Below are positions 6,772-14,717 of a stretch of DNA of 32,729 nt, one piece after another. The stretch covers positions 1 to 32,729 of IMG/VR virus record IMGVR_UViG_3300042731_000579, one strand, 5' to 3'. The first letter of the stretch is position 1; the number at the start of each line of letters is the position of its first letter. The translations under genes were made by a program, and so were the position numbers. This DNA comes from a virus. The notes beneath the pieces were generated by a model. It was not told the origin of the DNA, did not search any database, and saw only the letters and a program-made list of their open reading frames with translations.

Positions 6772-7726
6772 TTCCAAATATATTAGTTTAGTCTCTGCTC
6801 GCTTACAGAAATTTAAAAGGGTTAAGTCGGATCTGTATAACTTCCGCTGCCCTATTTGTGGTGACTCGCAGAAGAACAAGAACAAGGCACGGGGATATCT
6901 CTATGCCGTAAAGGCAAATACTAATTTTAAGTGCCACAACTGTGGTGCTTCGATGTCGTTCAACAATCTTTTGAAGAAGTTGGACTCATCTCTTCATGGA
7001 AGATATACCCTAGAGAAATATAAAACAGGTGTTACTGGCAAGAACTTTGTAGTAGAAGAACCTGAATTTGTTTTTGAGAAACCTAAGTTTGCACAGAAGA
7101 TTAATCTCCCCTCATGTAGTGAGGTAGAAGTTGCTAGAGTATATCTTGAGCAGCGTAAGATTGATCCTTCCAAATTTTATTTTGCAGAAAACTTTGATGA
7201 GTTTGTCAAGTCGTTTCCAGATGTAGACTACTCATACATGGGTAAAGAGTCTAGGATTATCATCCCACTCTTCTATGAGAAGTCTCTCGTCGGATTCCAA
7301 GCAAGGGCAATAGGTCCTAACAAGATAAAGTACATTACGGTAATGCTCAATGATAAAGCGCCCAAAATCTATGGACTTGATACGGTCAGAGGAGATGCTC
7401 CAGTCTATGTTACGGAGGGACCTTTCGACAGCACATTCGTTCCACATTCGATTGCTATGTGCGGAGCTGACGCTGATGTTGGTCGTTGGGGGATTAGCAA
7501 TCCTGTCTATATCTACGATAACGAACCGCGCAATAGAGAGATTGTCAACAGAATCGGTCGTACAATCGATAGAGGCGACTCCCTAGTCATTTGGCCATCA
7601 GACATTAAAGAAAAAGACATTAATGATATGGTCCTCGCTGGACATGATGTGGTTGGCGTGTTAAAATCGAATACATATTCAGGACTAGAAGCGAAGGTTA
7701 AGTTTACAGCATGGAAAAAAGTCTAG
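6758..7726 (+). CDS. 61: DNA primase, T4 gp61 type
   Basis: Primase makes the RNA primers for lagging-strand synthesis together with the gp41-type helicase. At 322 residues it is close to T4 gp61 (342). The zinc-binding domain has CPIC at 31-34 and CHNC at 59-62. The TOPRIM catalytic core is seen in VYVTEGPFDS (Glu220, Asp224) and IYDNEPRN (Asp254, Glu256). Between them lies the basic RNA-polymerase-type region (GFQARAIGPNKIKYI). It overlaps the genes on both sides by 14-16 bases, within a run leading to nrdA and nrdB. The call is based on motif order and length. Confidence 0.9.
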   Translation: MDLIDSKYISLVSARLQKFKRVKSDLYNFRCPICGDSQKNKNKARGYLYAVKANTNFKCHNCGASMSFNNLLKKLDSSLHGRYTLEKYKTGVTGKNFVVEEPEFVFEKPKFAQKINLPSCSEVEVARVYLEQRKIDPSKFYFAENFDEFVKSFPDVDYSYMGKESRIIIPLFYEKSLVGFQARAIGPNKIKYITVMLNDKAPKIYGLDTVRGDAPVYVTEGPFDSTFVPHSIAMCGADADVGRWGISNPVYIYDNEPRNREIVNRIGRTIDRGDSLVIWPSDIKEKDINDMVLAGHDVVGVLKSNTYSGLEAKVKFTAWKKV

Positions 7727-8253
7727 AAATCCACACTATCTCTAGGATAGATGTACTAAGAGGCACTTCCAATGTTGACTTAACTGGTCTCGCTGATCTG
7801 TTGCTAGAGCATCAAAACAATCGTTTAGATCCAGAACCTTCGCATACTCATTACGAAGATTCTGAGTGCCCAGATCATCCTATCGTAGATAGTATTGTTC
7901 ATGAACTAATGACTGCCTTTAAAGCAGCAACCAAGATGGACTTAATGTTGCACAGTAAGTGGGCACATATCCATCAAAAGAACATGAGCACTAACATGCA
8001 TGATCACTATCCATGCGATGTTAGTTCAGCGTTCTATGTTTCTGTTCCAGAGGGATCGGGTAATATTTGTTTCCATCCTTCGCATAATAAATATCATCCC
8101 ACGAGGGAAGTTTTTCAACCTCAGGAGGGGATGTTCTTAATGTTCCCTGGTACATTAGAACACTCTGTGACAAGGAATCATTCTGAAGAACCTAGGATTT
8201 CTCTAGCATTTAATTTCACAATAGTTAAGAACGAAGATGACAAACGGGACTAA
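7711..8253 (+). CDS. Putative 2OG-Fe(II) dioxygenase
   Basis: The 180-residue protein has the double-stranded beta-helix signature. Metal ligands are at His97-Asp98-His99 (NMHDHYP), followed by strand SSAFYVSVPEGSGNICF. QEGMFLMFPGTLEH supplies His151, and PRISLAFNF supplies Arg162 for 2-oxoglutarate. It is close in layout to the gene at 1732. The substrate is unknown. It lies between primase and nrdA, overlapping both, so it is co-transcribed with replication genes. That suggests, without showing, a role early or mid infection. Confidence 0.83.
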   Translation: MEKSLEIHTISRIDVLRGTSNVDLTGLADLLLEHQNNRLDPEPSHTHYEDSECPDHPIVDSIVHELMTAFKAATKMDLMLHSKWAHIHQKNMSTNMHDHYPCDVSSAFYVSVPEGSGNICFHPSHNKYHPTREVFQPQEGMFLMFPGTLEHSVTRNHSEEPRISLAFNFTIVKNEDDKRD

Positions 8254-10531
8254 AGTTCGTAAGCGGTCTGGACAAACTGAGAGTCTTGACCTGAACAAAA
8301 TGCATAAGATGGTGGACGAGGCATGTAAAGACCTTGCAGGTGTGTCTGCCTCTCAGATTGAAATCAATTCTGGCATCCAATTCTATGATGGAATTACCAC
8401 TGCAGAGATTCAGGAGATCCTGATTCGCTCTGCAAGCGACCTGGTTGACCTGGATAACCCCAACTACCAATTCGTTGCCGCTAGACTGCTCCTGTTCGCT
8501 CTCAGGAAGCAATTGTGGGGTCGTATGCATGAGCATCCTACTCTTGGGTATCATGCCCATCAGTGCGTCACTCAGGGTGTGTATGACAAATACTTTTTTG
8601 CTCACTACTCAGACGATGAGATTGAGAAACTGAATTCATATATCGATCATGATCGTGACTTTCTGTTTACATACGCTGGTTTACGGCAAGTTGTAGATAA
8701 ATACCTCGTGCAAGATCGCAGCACTGGAGATGTCTATGAGACACCCCAGTTTATGTACATGATGATTGCTGCAACGATCTTTGCCGAGTATCCAAAGCAG
8801 AATAGGCTCGATTATGTCAGGCGGTACTACGACGCAATCAGCAAGCACAGGATCAACATTCCCACACCTATCATGGCGGGAGTTAGAACTCCACTTCGAC
8901 AATTTGCAAGCTGTGTTCTTGTTGATGTTGATGACACCCTCGATAGCATCTTTAGCTCTGATATGGCTATCGGCTACTATGTTGCACAAAGGGCGGGAAT
9001 CGGTATCAACGCGGGCAGAATCCGTGGCATCAACAGTAAAATCAGAGGCGGAGAAGTTCAACACACAGGTGTTGTACCATTCCTTAAAAAGTTTGAATCG
9101 ACTGTCAGGTGTTGTACACAAAATGGAATACGAGGTGGCTCAGCGACTGTCCACTTCCCAATCTGGCACAAAGAAATAGAGGATATTATTGTCCTCAAGA
9201 ACAATAAAGGTACGGAGGACAACCGTGTACGCAAACTCGATTATTCCATTCAGGTCTCGAAGATCTTCTATGAGCGTTTCATCAAAAACGAAGACATCAC
9301 ACTCTTCAGCCCTCACGATGTACCAGGTCTTTATGATGCTTTTGGCACTCCTGAGTTTGATGAACTATATTGCAATTATGAATCAGATAGATCTGTTCCA
9401 AGAAAAACTATTGGCGCTCAAAAACTCTTTCTCGATCTTCTGAAGGAGAGAGCAGAGACAGGTCGGATGTATATCATGAACCTGGATCATTGCAACACTC
9501 ACTCTTCATTCAAAGATAAGGTTGAGATGAGCAATCTTTGTCAGGAGATTACACTGCCAACAAAACCGTTGAGTCATATTGACGATCCTGAAGGTGAGAT
9601 TGCCCTCTGTATTCTGTCTGCAATCAATGTAGGCAAGCTTCGTAACCTGGATGAGTTGGAGGAACTCTGTGACCTCTCTGTGCGTGGTCTGGACGCTCTC
9701 ATTGACTTCCAAGGATACCCAGTTAAGGCAGCAGAGATTGGCACCAAGAACCGTCGTTCTCTGGGCATTGGGTACATTGGTTTGGCACACTACCTTGCTA
9801 AGCACAAAGCAAAGTATAGTGACCAAGAGGCATGGCAATTGACTCATGACCTTACAGAAGCGTTCCAGTATTACCTGCTGAAGGCATCTAATACTCTTGC
9901 AGTAGAACAGGGTGCTTGTGGATACTTTGATCGTACTAAGTACGCTGATGGTATCCTGCCTATTGATACCTATAAGAAAGATGTAGATGGAATTGTCGCT
10001 AACGATCTGAAGTATGATTGGGAAACTCTTAGAAAGTCTATCACCACCCACGGTCTTAGGAACTCAACACTGTCTGCTCAGATGCCATCAGAGAGCAGTT
10101 CCGTTGTGTCAAACGCAACAAATGGAATCGAACCACCTAGAGGATATCTGTCCACTAAGAAGAGCAAAAAGGGACCGCTTAAACAGATTGTCCCTTCGTA
10201 TGGTACTCTTAAGAATAACTACACCCTTCTTTGGGATATGGAATCTAATGAGGGTTATATTAAGATCGTCGCCGTAATGCAAAAGTTCTTTGATCAGGCG
10301 ATCTCTGGTAACTGGAGTTACAATCCTGAGAACTATCCTGACAATGAGGTTCCAGTGTCGGTCATGGCAAATGACTTTTTGACTACATATAAGTACGGTT
10401 GGAAGACCTCATATTATCAGAACACTTACGACAATAAAACGGATGAAATAGAAGAACCTAAGGAAGACGCTGCAGCGGATCTATTAAAGAAATTATCAGA
10501 AGTAACGGAGTGCGATGCCTGTGCAATTTAA
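8237..10531 (+). CDS. nrdA: Ribonucleoside-diphosphate reductase, class Ia large subunit
   Basis: It reduces ribonucleoside diphosphates to deoxy forms with NrdB, supplying DNA precursors. At 764 residues it is family length. An ATP-cone-like N-terminus (TKVRKRSGQTESLDLNKMHK, 5-24) precedes the ten-stranded barrel. Key residues are visible: Cys226 (FASC) and Cys458 (LCILSAINVG) as the redox pair, Asn433/Cys435/Glu437 (SNLCQEI) at the active site with Cys435 as thiyl radical site, and the C-terminal thioredoxin-reactive Cys759/Cys762 (ECDACAI). All catalytic residues are present, so it should be active. It overlaps the dioxygenase gene before it and nrdB after it by 17 bases each. Confidence 0.97.
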   Translation: MTNGTKVRKRSGQTESLDLNKMHKMVDEACKDLAGVSASQIEINSGIQFYDGITTAEIQEILIRSASDLVDLDNPNYQFVAARLLLFALRKQLWGRMHEHPTLGYHAHQCVTQGVYDKYFFAHYSDDEIEKLNSYIDHDRDFLFTYAGLRQVVDKYLVQDRSTGDVYETPQFMYMMIAATIFAEYPKQNRLDYVRRYYDAISKHRINIPTPIMAGVRTPLRQFASCVLVDVDDTLDSIFSSDMAIGYYVAQRAGIGINAGRIRGINSKIRGGEVQHTGVVPFLKKFESTVRCCTQNGIRGGSATVHFPIWHKEIEDIIVLKNNKGTEDNRVRKLDYSIQVSKIFYERFIKNEDITLFSPHDVPGLYDAFGTPEFDELYCNYESDRSVPRKTIGAQKLFLDLLKERAETGRMYIMNLDHCNTHSSFKDKVEMSNLCQEITLPTKPLSHIDDPEGEIALCILSAINVGKLRNLDELEELCDLSVRGLDALIDFQGYPVKAAEIGTKNRRSLGIGYIGLAHYLAKHKAKYSDQEAWQLTHDLTEAFQYYLLKASNTLAVEQGACGYFDRTKYADGILPIDTYKKDVDGIVANDLKYDWETLRKSITTHGLRNSTLSAQMPSESSSVVSNATNGIEPPRGYLSTKKSKKGPLKQIVPSYGTLKNNYTLLWDMESNEGYIKIVAVMQKFFDQAISGNWSYNPENYPDNEVPVSVMANDFLTTYKYGWKTSYYQNTYDNKTDEIEEPKEDAAADLLKKLSEVTECDACAI

Positions 10532-11699
10532 ACTTACCGACGAAAAAAAGAAGACCTCTGTAGAGGCAATGACTGTCTTCAATACAGACGCTGTAGATAT
10601 TAAAAAACAACCTATGTTCTTCGGTGCCCCCTTGGGGGTACAGAGATATGACTCATATAAGTATCCAGTATTTGACAGACTGACCCAGAGTCAGTTAGGA
10701 TACTTCTGGAGACCCGAAGAGGTGTCTCTGCAGAAGGATCGTTCTGACTACCATACACTTCGTCCTGAGCAGAAACATATCTTCACTAGTAACCTGAAGT
10801 ATCAGGTTATGCTAGACTCTATCCAAGGTCGGGGACCAGGACTGTCTTTCACTCCTTACTGTTCCCTTCCTGAACTGGAAGCATGTATGAATGTGTGGCA
10901 GTTTATGGAGATGATCCATAGTCGCTCGTATACATATATCATTAAAAATGTTTACAGTGATCCCTCAGAAGTCTTTGATACTATTATTGAGGACCAAAGA
11001 ATTCTTGAGAGAGCAAGCGCCATTACTCAGGCATATGATGATTTCATCAATGCCGCACAAATGTATGGATCCAGCAACGATTGGATTCATGCACAAGAGG
11101 GCGCAGGGTATTTCAAAGAGAGCAGGTATGAACTCAAAAGAAAACTCTATCGTGCTGTCGCGAATGTCAACATCCTGGAAGGAATTAGATTCTATGTCTC
11201 CTTCGCGTGCTCGTTTGCTTTTGGCGAACTTAAGCTTATGGAAGGATCAGCAAAGATCATCAGCCTTATCGCCAGGGACGAGAATCAACATCTCGTAATC
11301 ACTCAGAATATTCTCAACAACTGGGCAGCAGGAGATGATCCTGACATGCTGAAGATTGCTAAGGAAGAGGAAGAGTGGTTGTATCAGACATTTGATCAGG
11401 CAGTTCAGCAAGAGAAGCAGTGGGCAGAGTATCTGTTCAAAGATGGATCTATGATCGGTCTGAATGAAAAACTACTGTGCCAGTATGTTGAGTGGATCGC
11501 TAATCGTCGTATGAAAGCGATTGGTCTTAAACCAGTTTATGATATCCCTGCAAAGAATAACCCACTACCTTGGACACAACACTGGATTTCTTCTAAGGGT
11601 CTGCAAGTTGCTCCCCAGGAGACTGAGGTTGAGTCCTACATTGTTGGTGGTATTAAGCAGGATGTAAAGAAAGACACTTTTGCAGGATTTGAATTATGA
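10515..11699 (+). CDS. nrdB: Ribonucleoside-diphosphate reductase, class Ia small subunit
   Basis: It holds the di-iron/tyrosyl radical used by NrdA. Iron ligands match the E. coli enzyme: Asp101 (LDSIQGR), Glu132 and His135 (MEMIHSRSY), Glu222 (LEGIRF), Glu256 and His259 (ARDENQH). The radical Tyr139 is present in HSRSYTYI. The start at 10515 has GGAG four bases upstream and overlaps nrdA by 17 bases. A second candidate, ATG 10569 (MTVFNTDAVDIKKQPMFFG), gives an N-terminus closer to E. coli NrdB, so the first 18 residues are uncertain. Those 18 codons contain a second A AAA AAG run that appears unimportant. The next gene follows with an ATGA overlap. Confidence 0.96.
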   Translation: MPVQFKLTDEKKKTSVEAMTVFNTDAVDIKKQPMFFGAPLGVQRYDSYKYPVFDRLTQSQLGYFWRPEEVSLQKDRSDYHTLRPEQKHIFTSNLKYQVMLDSIQGRGPGLSFTPYCSLPELEACMNVWQFMEMIHSRSYTYIIKNVYSDPSEVFDTIIEDQRILERASAITQAYDDFINAAQMYGSSNDWIHAQEGAGYFKESRYELKRKLYRAVANVNILEGIRFYVSFACSFAFGELKLMEGSAKIISLIARDENQHLVITQNILNNWAAGDDPDMLKIAKEEEEWLYQTFDQAVQQEKQWAEYLFKDGSMIGLNEKLLCQYVEWIANRRMKAIGLKPVYDIPAKNNPLPWTQHWISSKGLQVAPQETEVESYIVGGIKQDVKKDTFAGFEL

Positions 11700-11947
11700 T
11701 TTCTACTGAAGAGAAAACCACTTTCACTATCCCTGAGGGGGTAGAACTTATTGATGATGCATTTTATGTGACCGAGACTCGCTTCATGTGGAAGAGTGTT
11801 CTCAAAGATGGTAAAGATTTTCTTTTCGGTTTAGATAGAGAAACTGTACTAGAGATGTCTCGCTGGCATCTCAAATGTCTTCAGGAGGGAACTCTTGATG
11901 ACTACACTAGAGTCGTTAACGATGGCAAAGTAGGTGGCAAACTCTGA
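11696..11947 (+). CDS. Hypothetical protein, 83 aa
   Basis: A small soluble protein coupled to nrdB by an ATGA overlap. It has a beta-rich first half (TTFTIPEGVELIDDAFYVTETRFMWKSVL) and a helical second half (DRETVLEMSRWHLKCLQEGTLDD). It sits where some cyanophages carry a glutaredoxin after nrdB, but there is no CxxC motif and only one Cys, so it is not one. The function is unknown. Confidence 0.72.
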   Translation: MISTEEKTTFTIPEGVELIDDAFYVTETRFMWKSVLKDGKDFLFGLDRETVLEMSRWHLKCLQEGTLDDYTRVVNDGKVGGKL

Positions 11948-12089
11948 ATTACCTGAGTGGAAGAAGAGGGCACTTCAAGATCCTAGTCTTCCCCAGAGAC
12001 AATTAGATGTATTGATGCACGGTCCAAAGTCATTGACTGATGCTTGGTTCTTAGCTGCTATGAAATTTAAGTATGATAGACCTTATTGA
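11934..12089 (+). CDS. Small hypothetical protein, 51 aa, GTG start
   Basis: The gap between the neighbouring genes (11947-12073) is filled by this open frame, starting at GTG 11934 and ending at TGA 12087. It encodes ANSELPEWKKRALQDPSLPQ... and ends in ...WFLAAMKFKYDRPY, a plausible soluble peptide. It overlaps the genes on both sides by 14 and 17 bases, the same style seen throughout this window. Before the GTG only a weak AAGTAGG is seen. An internal ATG at 12021 would give a much shorter product. Support is the continuous frame, the fit in the gap and the composition. No family was recognised. Confidence 0.5.
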   Translation: MANSELPEWKKRALQDPSLPQRQLDVLMHGPKSLTDAWFLAAMKFKYDRPY

Positions 12090-12663
12090 CGAGGAAAAAG
12101 TTTTTAGACCTGGTAGCAACAGGAAAGAAAGCACAGCACAATTTCATAAGACCACTGTTCTTATTGTAGATAACTTCTACGAAAATCCAGAACTGGTTAG
12201 AGATCTTGCGTTAAAAATTCCTCCAACATATCATACTCATAGGGGTGCATACCCAGGATCTATGGTCAATGCATCCTACGATATGAGGCAACTTGCTCCA
12301 GTTTATTGGGACTATATCGAAAGATACTTTCCTCATAAACTCTCTAAGGATTATGTGGACTGGAACATAGACAATGCTACATTCATGGTCAATGTAATGC
12401 AGAGTCCTGGTAACGAAGAGTTATATCCACACATTGATAATCCTTCTGGTGATAATTTTGCCAGTACAATCTATCTCAACACTCCTGAAGAGTGTTCTGG
12501 GGGAACTGGTTTCTATGATTACGATGAATATTATACTGGAATGGTAGATATGAAGTTCAATAGAATGATTTTGTATCTACAGAATGTTCATCACACTGCT
12601 ATTATGAGGAAGGGATCATTTACTGGAGACCTATACAGACTTAATCAGCAGTTCTTCATCTAA
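12073..12663 (+). CDS. 2OG-Fe(II) dioxygenase-like protein (DUF6445-like)
   Basis: The 196-residue protein contains LYPHIDNPSGDNFASTIYLN, where His120 and Asp122 form the HxD metal motif. NRMILYLQNVHHT gives the second His (173 or 174), and LYRLNQQFF gives Arg189. The stretch from TVLIVDNFYENPELVRDLAL and the HID...YLN arrangement resemble the DUF6445 group of dioxygenase-fold proteins, often linked to halogenase or modification genes. Its close counterpart in this window is at 19198 (same IDDVY/VDNFY-x-x-P start and HIDN motif). The substrate is unknown. A strong terminator follows. Confidence 0.72.
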   Translation: MIDLIDEEKVFRPGSNRKESTAQFHKTTVLIVDNFYENPELVRDLALKIPPTYHTHRGAYPGSMVNASYDMRQLAPVYWDYIERYFPHKLSKDYVDWNIDNATFMVNVMQSPGNEELYPHIDNPSGDNFASTIYLNTPEECSGGTGFYDYDEYYTGMVDMKFNRMILYLQNVHHTAIMRKGSFTGDLYRLNQQFFI

Positions 12664-12683
12664 ATAAAGTATATCGTCGCCGC

Positions 12684-12722
12684 AGAGGGTCCTGGTCACA
12701 GTCAGGTAACCCTCTTTTTTCT
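12684..12722 (+). terminator. Rho-independent terminator
   Basis: AGAGGGT (12684-12690) pairs with ACCCTCT (12709-12715). The stem is extended inward by CCTG/CAGG (12691-12694, 12703-12706) with a two-base TA bulge. A run of six T (12715-12720) follows. It ends the transcript running through nrdA and nrdB to the dioxygenase-like gene at 12073. A late promoter starts just downstream. Confidence 0.92.
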
Positions 12723-12726
12723 TGCT

Positions 12727-12734
12727 TATAAATA
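12727..12734 (+). promoter_or_regulatory. Late promoter, TATAAATA
   Basis: A perfect late element lies five bases after the terminator's last T-rich bases and 27 bases before the ATG at 12761. The gap holds only the terminator and this promoter, a clean boundary between the replication-gene transcript and the late one. Confidence 0.8.
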
Positions 12735-12760
12735 CTTTTACTGGAATCTGACACAGAAAG

Positions 12761-14260
12761 ATGCTGCCTTCTGATATTTCTAAAATGGCACAGACCTTCA
12801 GCGACATTGCTGAGGGTAAGCAAAAGGACGATTCGTATCTAGAGACAGATATGAAGAAGCGTCGTAAGAATAATGAAAAGGCTGTCGAAGACATGAAGAA
12901 AGTGAAGGACGATACTGTCCCTCGCTGGATGAGAGAGAAATTGGAACTTGTAATTAGCGAGTCCTTCTACTTCAAGAGACTCATGGTCTTGGATGAGGAT
13001 CTGGCAGAAGCATATCTTGTAATCGCAGCAGAATGTGTTCTCAGAGGATATGAAAGTCCCAGACTTATCGATAACATCGCTGAGGCAATCGATAAAGATA
13101 TTGTAGGTCACGATTTCCGTTCTGGATTATTTGCAGTCAATCCTAGACTTCATGAGAGTCGTGACGCAGCAGAGAAGCGTCAGGCAAGAGCTATCATTAA
13201 TGAGGTAACACCTGCTCCTAAAACGAACAAGGAGACCGATCTTGCTTATAGATCTGGTAGAGCACTTACCAACATGGGTCGCGACCTTGTACAAGGTGTG
13301 GGTCAAAGTTTTTCAAATATGTTTCGGGGCAAGCGTGACACTCCTGAGAACAATCCTGCTGCTTATAGACAGCAGCGAAGACTCAATAACATTGGTAACT
13401 TCCTGAGAACAGGTCAAGTTCCTACCAATAACAGTTCTACAACTCGTGCATCTACTCCTGCTGCACAGCAACAGATTGATAAGAACTCCAAAGAACGCGC
13501 TACTAATAAAGATTACTTTGGTACTGGTGCAGGTAATCCAACAGCACCACCTGCTAAACCAGCACCACCTGCTGCAGCACCAGCAGCACCTGCAGCACCT
13601 GCAGCACCAGCAGCACCTGCAAGACCAGCGGCACCTGCTTCACCAGCACCTACTGCTGTATCGAGACCTGCAGCACCTAAAAAACCTAGCATCGATAGTT
13701 TAGTTAATAAAGAGTATGATCGATTAAGAAATCAACCTGGTGGAACGAAAGCAGGTGGTGCTGCAGAGAAGTTCGGTAAGGCTGTTTCCGCTGCAAAGTT
13801 TGGTAAGAACTTTGCAAAACCAAAGACTCCAAATCCTTTGATGTCTAAGACTTTCGATTCTTACGAACCAGAAGGCGAGACCATTGAAGAGAAGAAGAAA
13901 GGTCTCTGGGATAACATTCATGCTAAGCGTAAGCGTGGTGAGAAACCTGCCAAACCTGGTGATAAGGACTATCCCAAGACTCTCGATGTTGAGTCGGTAA
14001 GTTTCTATGACTGTGTTGTTGGATATCTCATCGAGAATGAGATGATCCAGACTGAGGATCAGGCACTGGTCATCATGGAAGAACTGACTGGCGAAGAGAT
14101 CGCTTTCATTGTCGAAGCATATACCACTAAGCATGGTAAGAAGGCAATGGATTGGAATCGTAGTGACGACAAACCCAAGACTGTCGCCAAGAATCCTAAG
14201 ATGCCAAAGAAAAAGGAGGGCAAGTGCGATTGCTGCGGCAATGATCCCTGCACCTGCTAA
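12761..14260 (+). CDS. Large modular Ala/Pro-linker protein, late gene, 499 aa
   Basis: The modular protein has no enzyme motif. Residues 1-60 are charged (ETDMKKRRKNNEKAVEDMKK). Residues 55-145 form a helical domain (REKLELVISESFYFKRLMVLDEDLAEAYLVIAAECVLRGYESPRLIDNIAEAI). Residues 260-308 are an Ala/Pro linker. Residues 366-410 (SYEPEGETIEEKKKGLWDNIHAKRKRGEKPAKPGDKDYPKTL) and 413-453 (SVSFYDCVVGYLIENEMIQTEDQALVIMEELTGEEIAFIVEA) are modules that I recall from several cyanophage structural-type proteins. The tail is Cys-rich (CDCCGNDPCTC). ATG 12785 (MAQTFSDIAEG) is an alternative start. The late promoter upstream implies late expression. A virion or head-assembly role is likely but inferred. 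Confidence 0.82.
   Translation: MLPSDISKMAQTFSDIAEGKQKDDSYLETDMKKRRKNNEKAVEDMKKVKDDTVPRWMREKLELVISESFYFKRLMVLDEDLAEAYLVIAAECVLRGYESPRLIDNIAEAIDKDIVGHDFRSGLFAVNPRLHESRDAAEKRQARAIINEVTPAPKTNKETDLAYRSGRALTNMGRDLVQGVGQSFSNMFRGKRDTPENNPAAYRQQRRLNNIGNFLRTGQVPTNNSSTTRASTPAAQQQIDKNSKERATNKDYFGTGAGNPTAPPAKPAPPAAAPAAPAAPAAPAAPARPAAPASPAPTAVSRPAAPKKPSIDSLVNKEYDRLRNQPGGTKAGGAAEKFGKAVSAAKFGKNFAKPKTPNPLMSKTFDSYEPEGETIEEKKKGLWDNIHAKRKRGEKPAKPGDKDYPKTLDVESVSFYDCVVGYLIENEMIQTEDQALVIMEELTGEEIAFIVEAYTTKHGKKAMDWNRSDDKPKTVAKNPKMPKKKEGKCDCCGNDPCTC
13538..13684 (+). repeat. Ala/Pro-coding tandem repeat
   Basis: Within the 499-aa gene, residues about 260-308 consist of PAAPAAPAAPA-type triplets encoded by alternating GCA, CCA and CCT codons, giving short tandem DNA repeats (GCACCAGCA / GCACCTGCA). 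The region is a flexible linker between the helical and C-terminal modules. The repeats could change length by slippage or recombination. Confidence 0.75.
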
Positions 14261-14282
14261 ATAATCGCAACCAGTATTCATT

Positions 14283-14717
14283 ATGGTTGATTATGAAAAC
14301 CCCTGGATTTTTAACGGACACCCTTTTCTATCTTCGCACATTGACGATAGTGTCGGTTTCGTCTATCGCATTACAAATCTCCTCAACGGTAGGCAGTACA
14401 TCGGCAGAAAATACTTTCACCAACTACGAAAACCTAGAGGTGGAGGTAGGCGCGTTAAAAGTGAGAGCGACTGGAAAAAATACTACGGAAGTTCTGATGA
14501 ACTTAATGCAGAACGCCGTGCAGCTGGAGGTAATACCTTCTTCAAAAGGGAAATTCTTTCAGTCCACAGAACTAAAGGACGAGTTAACTTTGAAGAGACC
14601 CGCCAGCTCTTCCTTCACAATGTTCTGACAGAATCCTTGACAGATGGCACCCCCGCGTACTATAATTCCAACATCCTCGGAAGGTACTACAGGAAAGATT
14701 ACTTTGATCATGATTAA
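14283..14717 (+). CDS. GIY-YIG-type endonuclease-like protein
   Basis: The 144-residue protein begins with a short lead and then GFVYRITNLLNGRQYIGRKYF (residues 25-45), a variant of the GIY...YIG motif in which the first triad is FVY. Arg42 stands nine residues after the L-N of the loop, as in the family. KKYYGSSDEL follows, and NTFFKREIL and a Glu-rich stretch (NFEETRQLFL) supply the usual later positions, including a candidate catalytic Glu. These nucleases cut DNA, often as homing enzymes like T4 Seg. No intron or second DNA-binding domain is visible, so it is free-standing. Its stop overlaps the next gene's start by 8 bases. The homing role is inference. Confidence 0.75.
   Translation: MVDYENPWIFNGHPFLSSHIDDSVGFVYRITNLLNGRQYIGRKYFHQLRKPRGGGRRVKSESDWKKYYGSSDELNAERRAAGGNTFFKREILSVHRTKGRVNFEETRQLFLHNVLTESLTDGTPAYYNSNILGRYYRKDYFDHD

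Noticed and set aside
10542-10575. A second A AAA AAG run followed by a small CCTC/GAGG hairpin near the start of nrdB
   Set aside because: The -1 frame closes after about 17 codons, the stem is only 4-5 bp, and the site lies in the uncertain first 18 codons of nrdB. No useful product would result.
11696-11947. Glutaredoxin after nrdB
   Set aside because: There is only one Cys, no CxxC and no thioredoxin-fold motif.
12659-12666. TCTAAATA before the terminator at 12684 as a promoter
   Set aside because: It lies at a TAA stop, with the complete terminator downstream, and a perfect TATAAATA is available at 12727.
14256-14263. GCTAAATA as a late promoter for the GIY-YIG gene
   Set aside because: It differs at two positions from TATAAATA and is formed around a TAA stop codon, so chance is likely.
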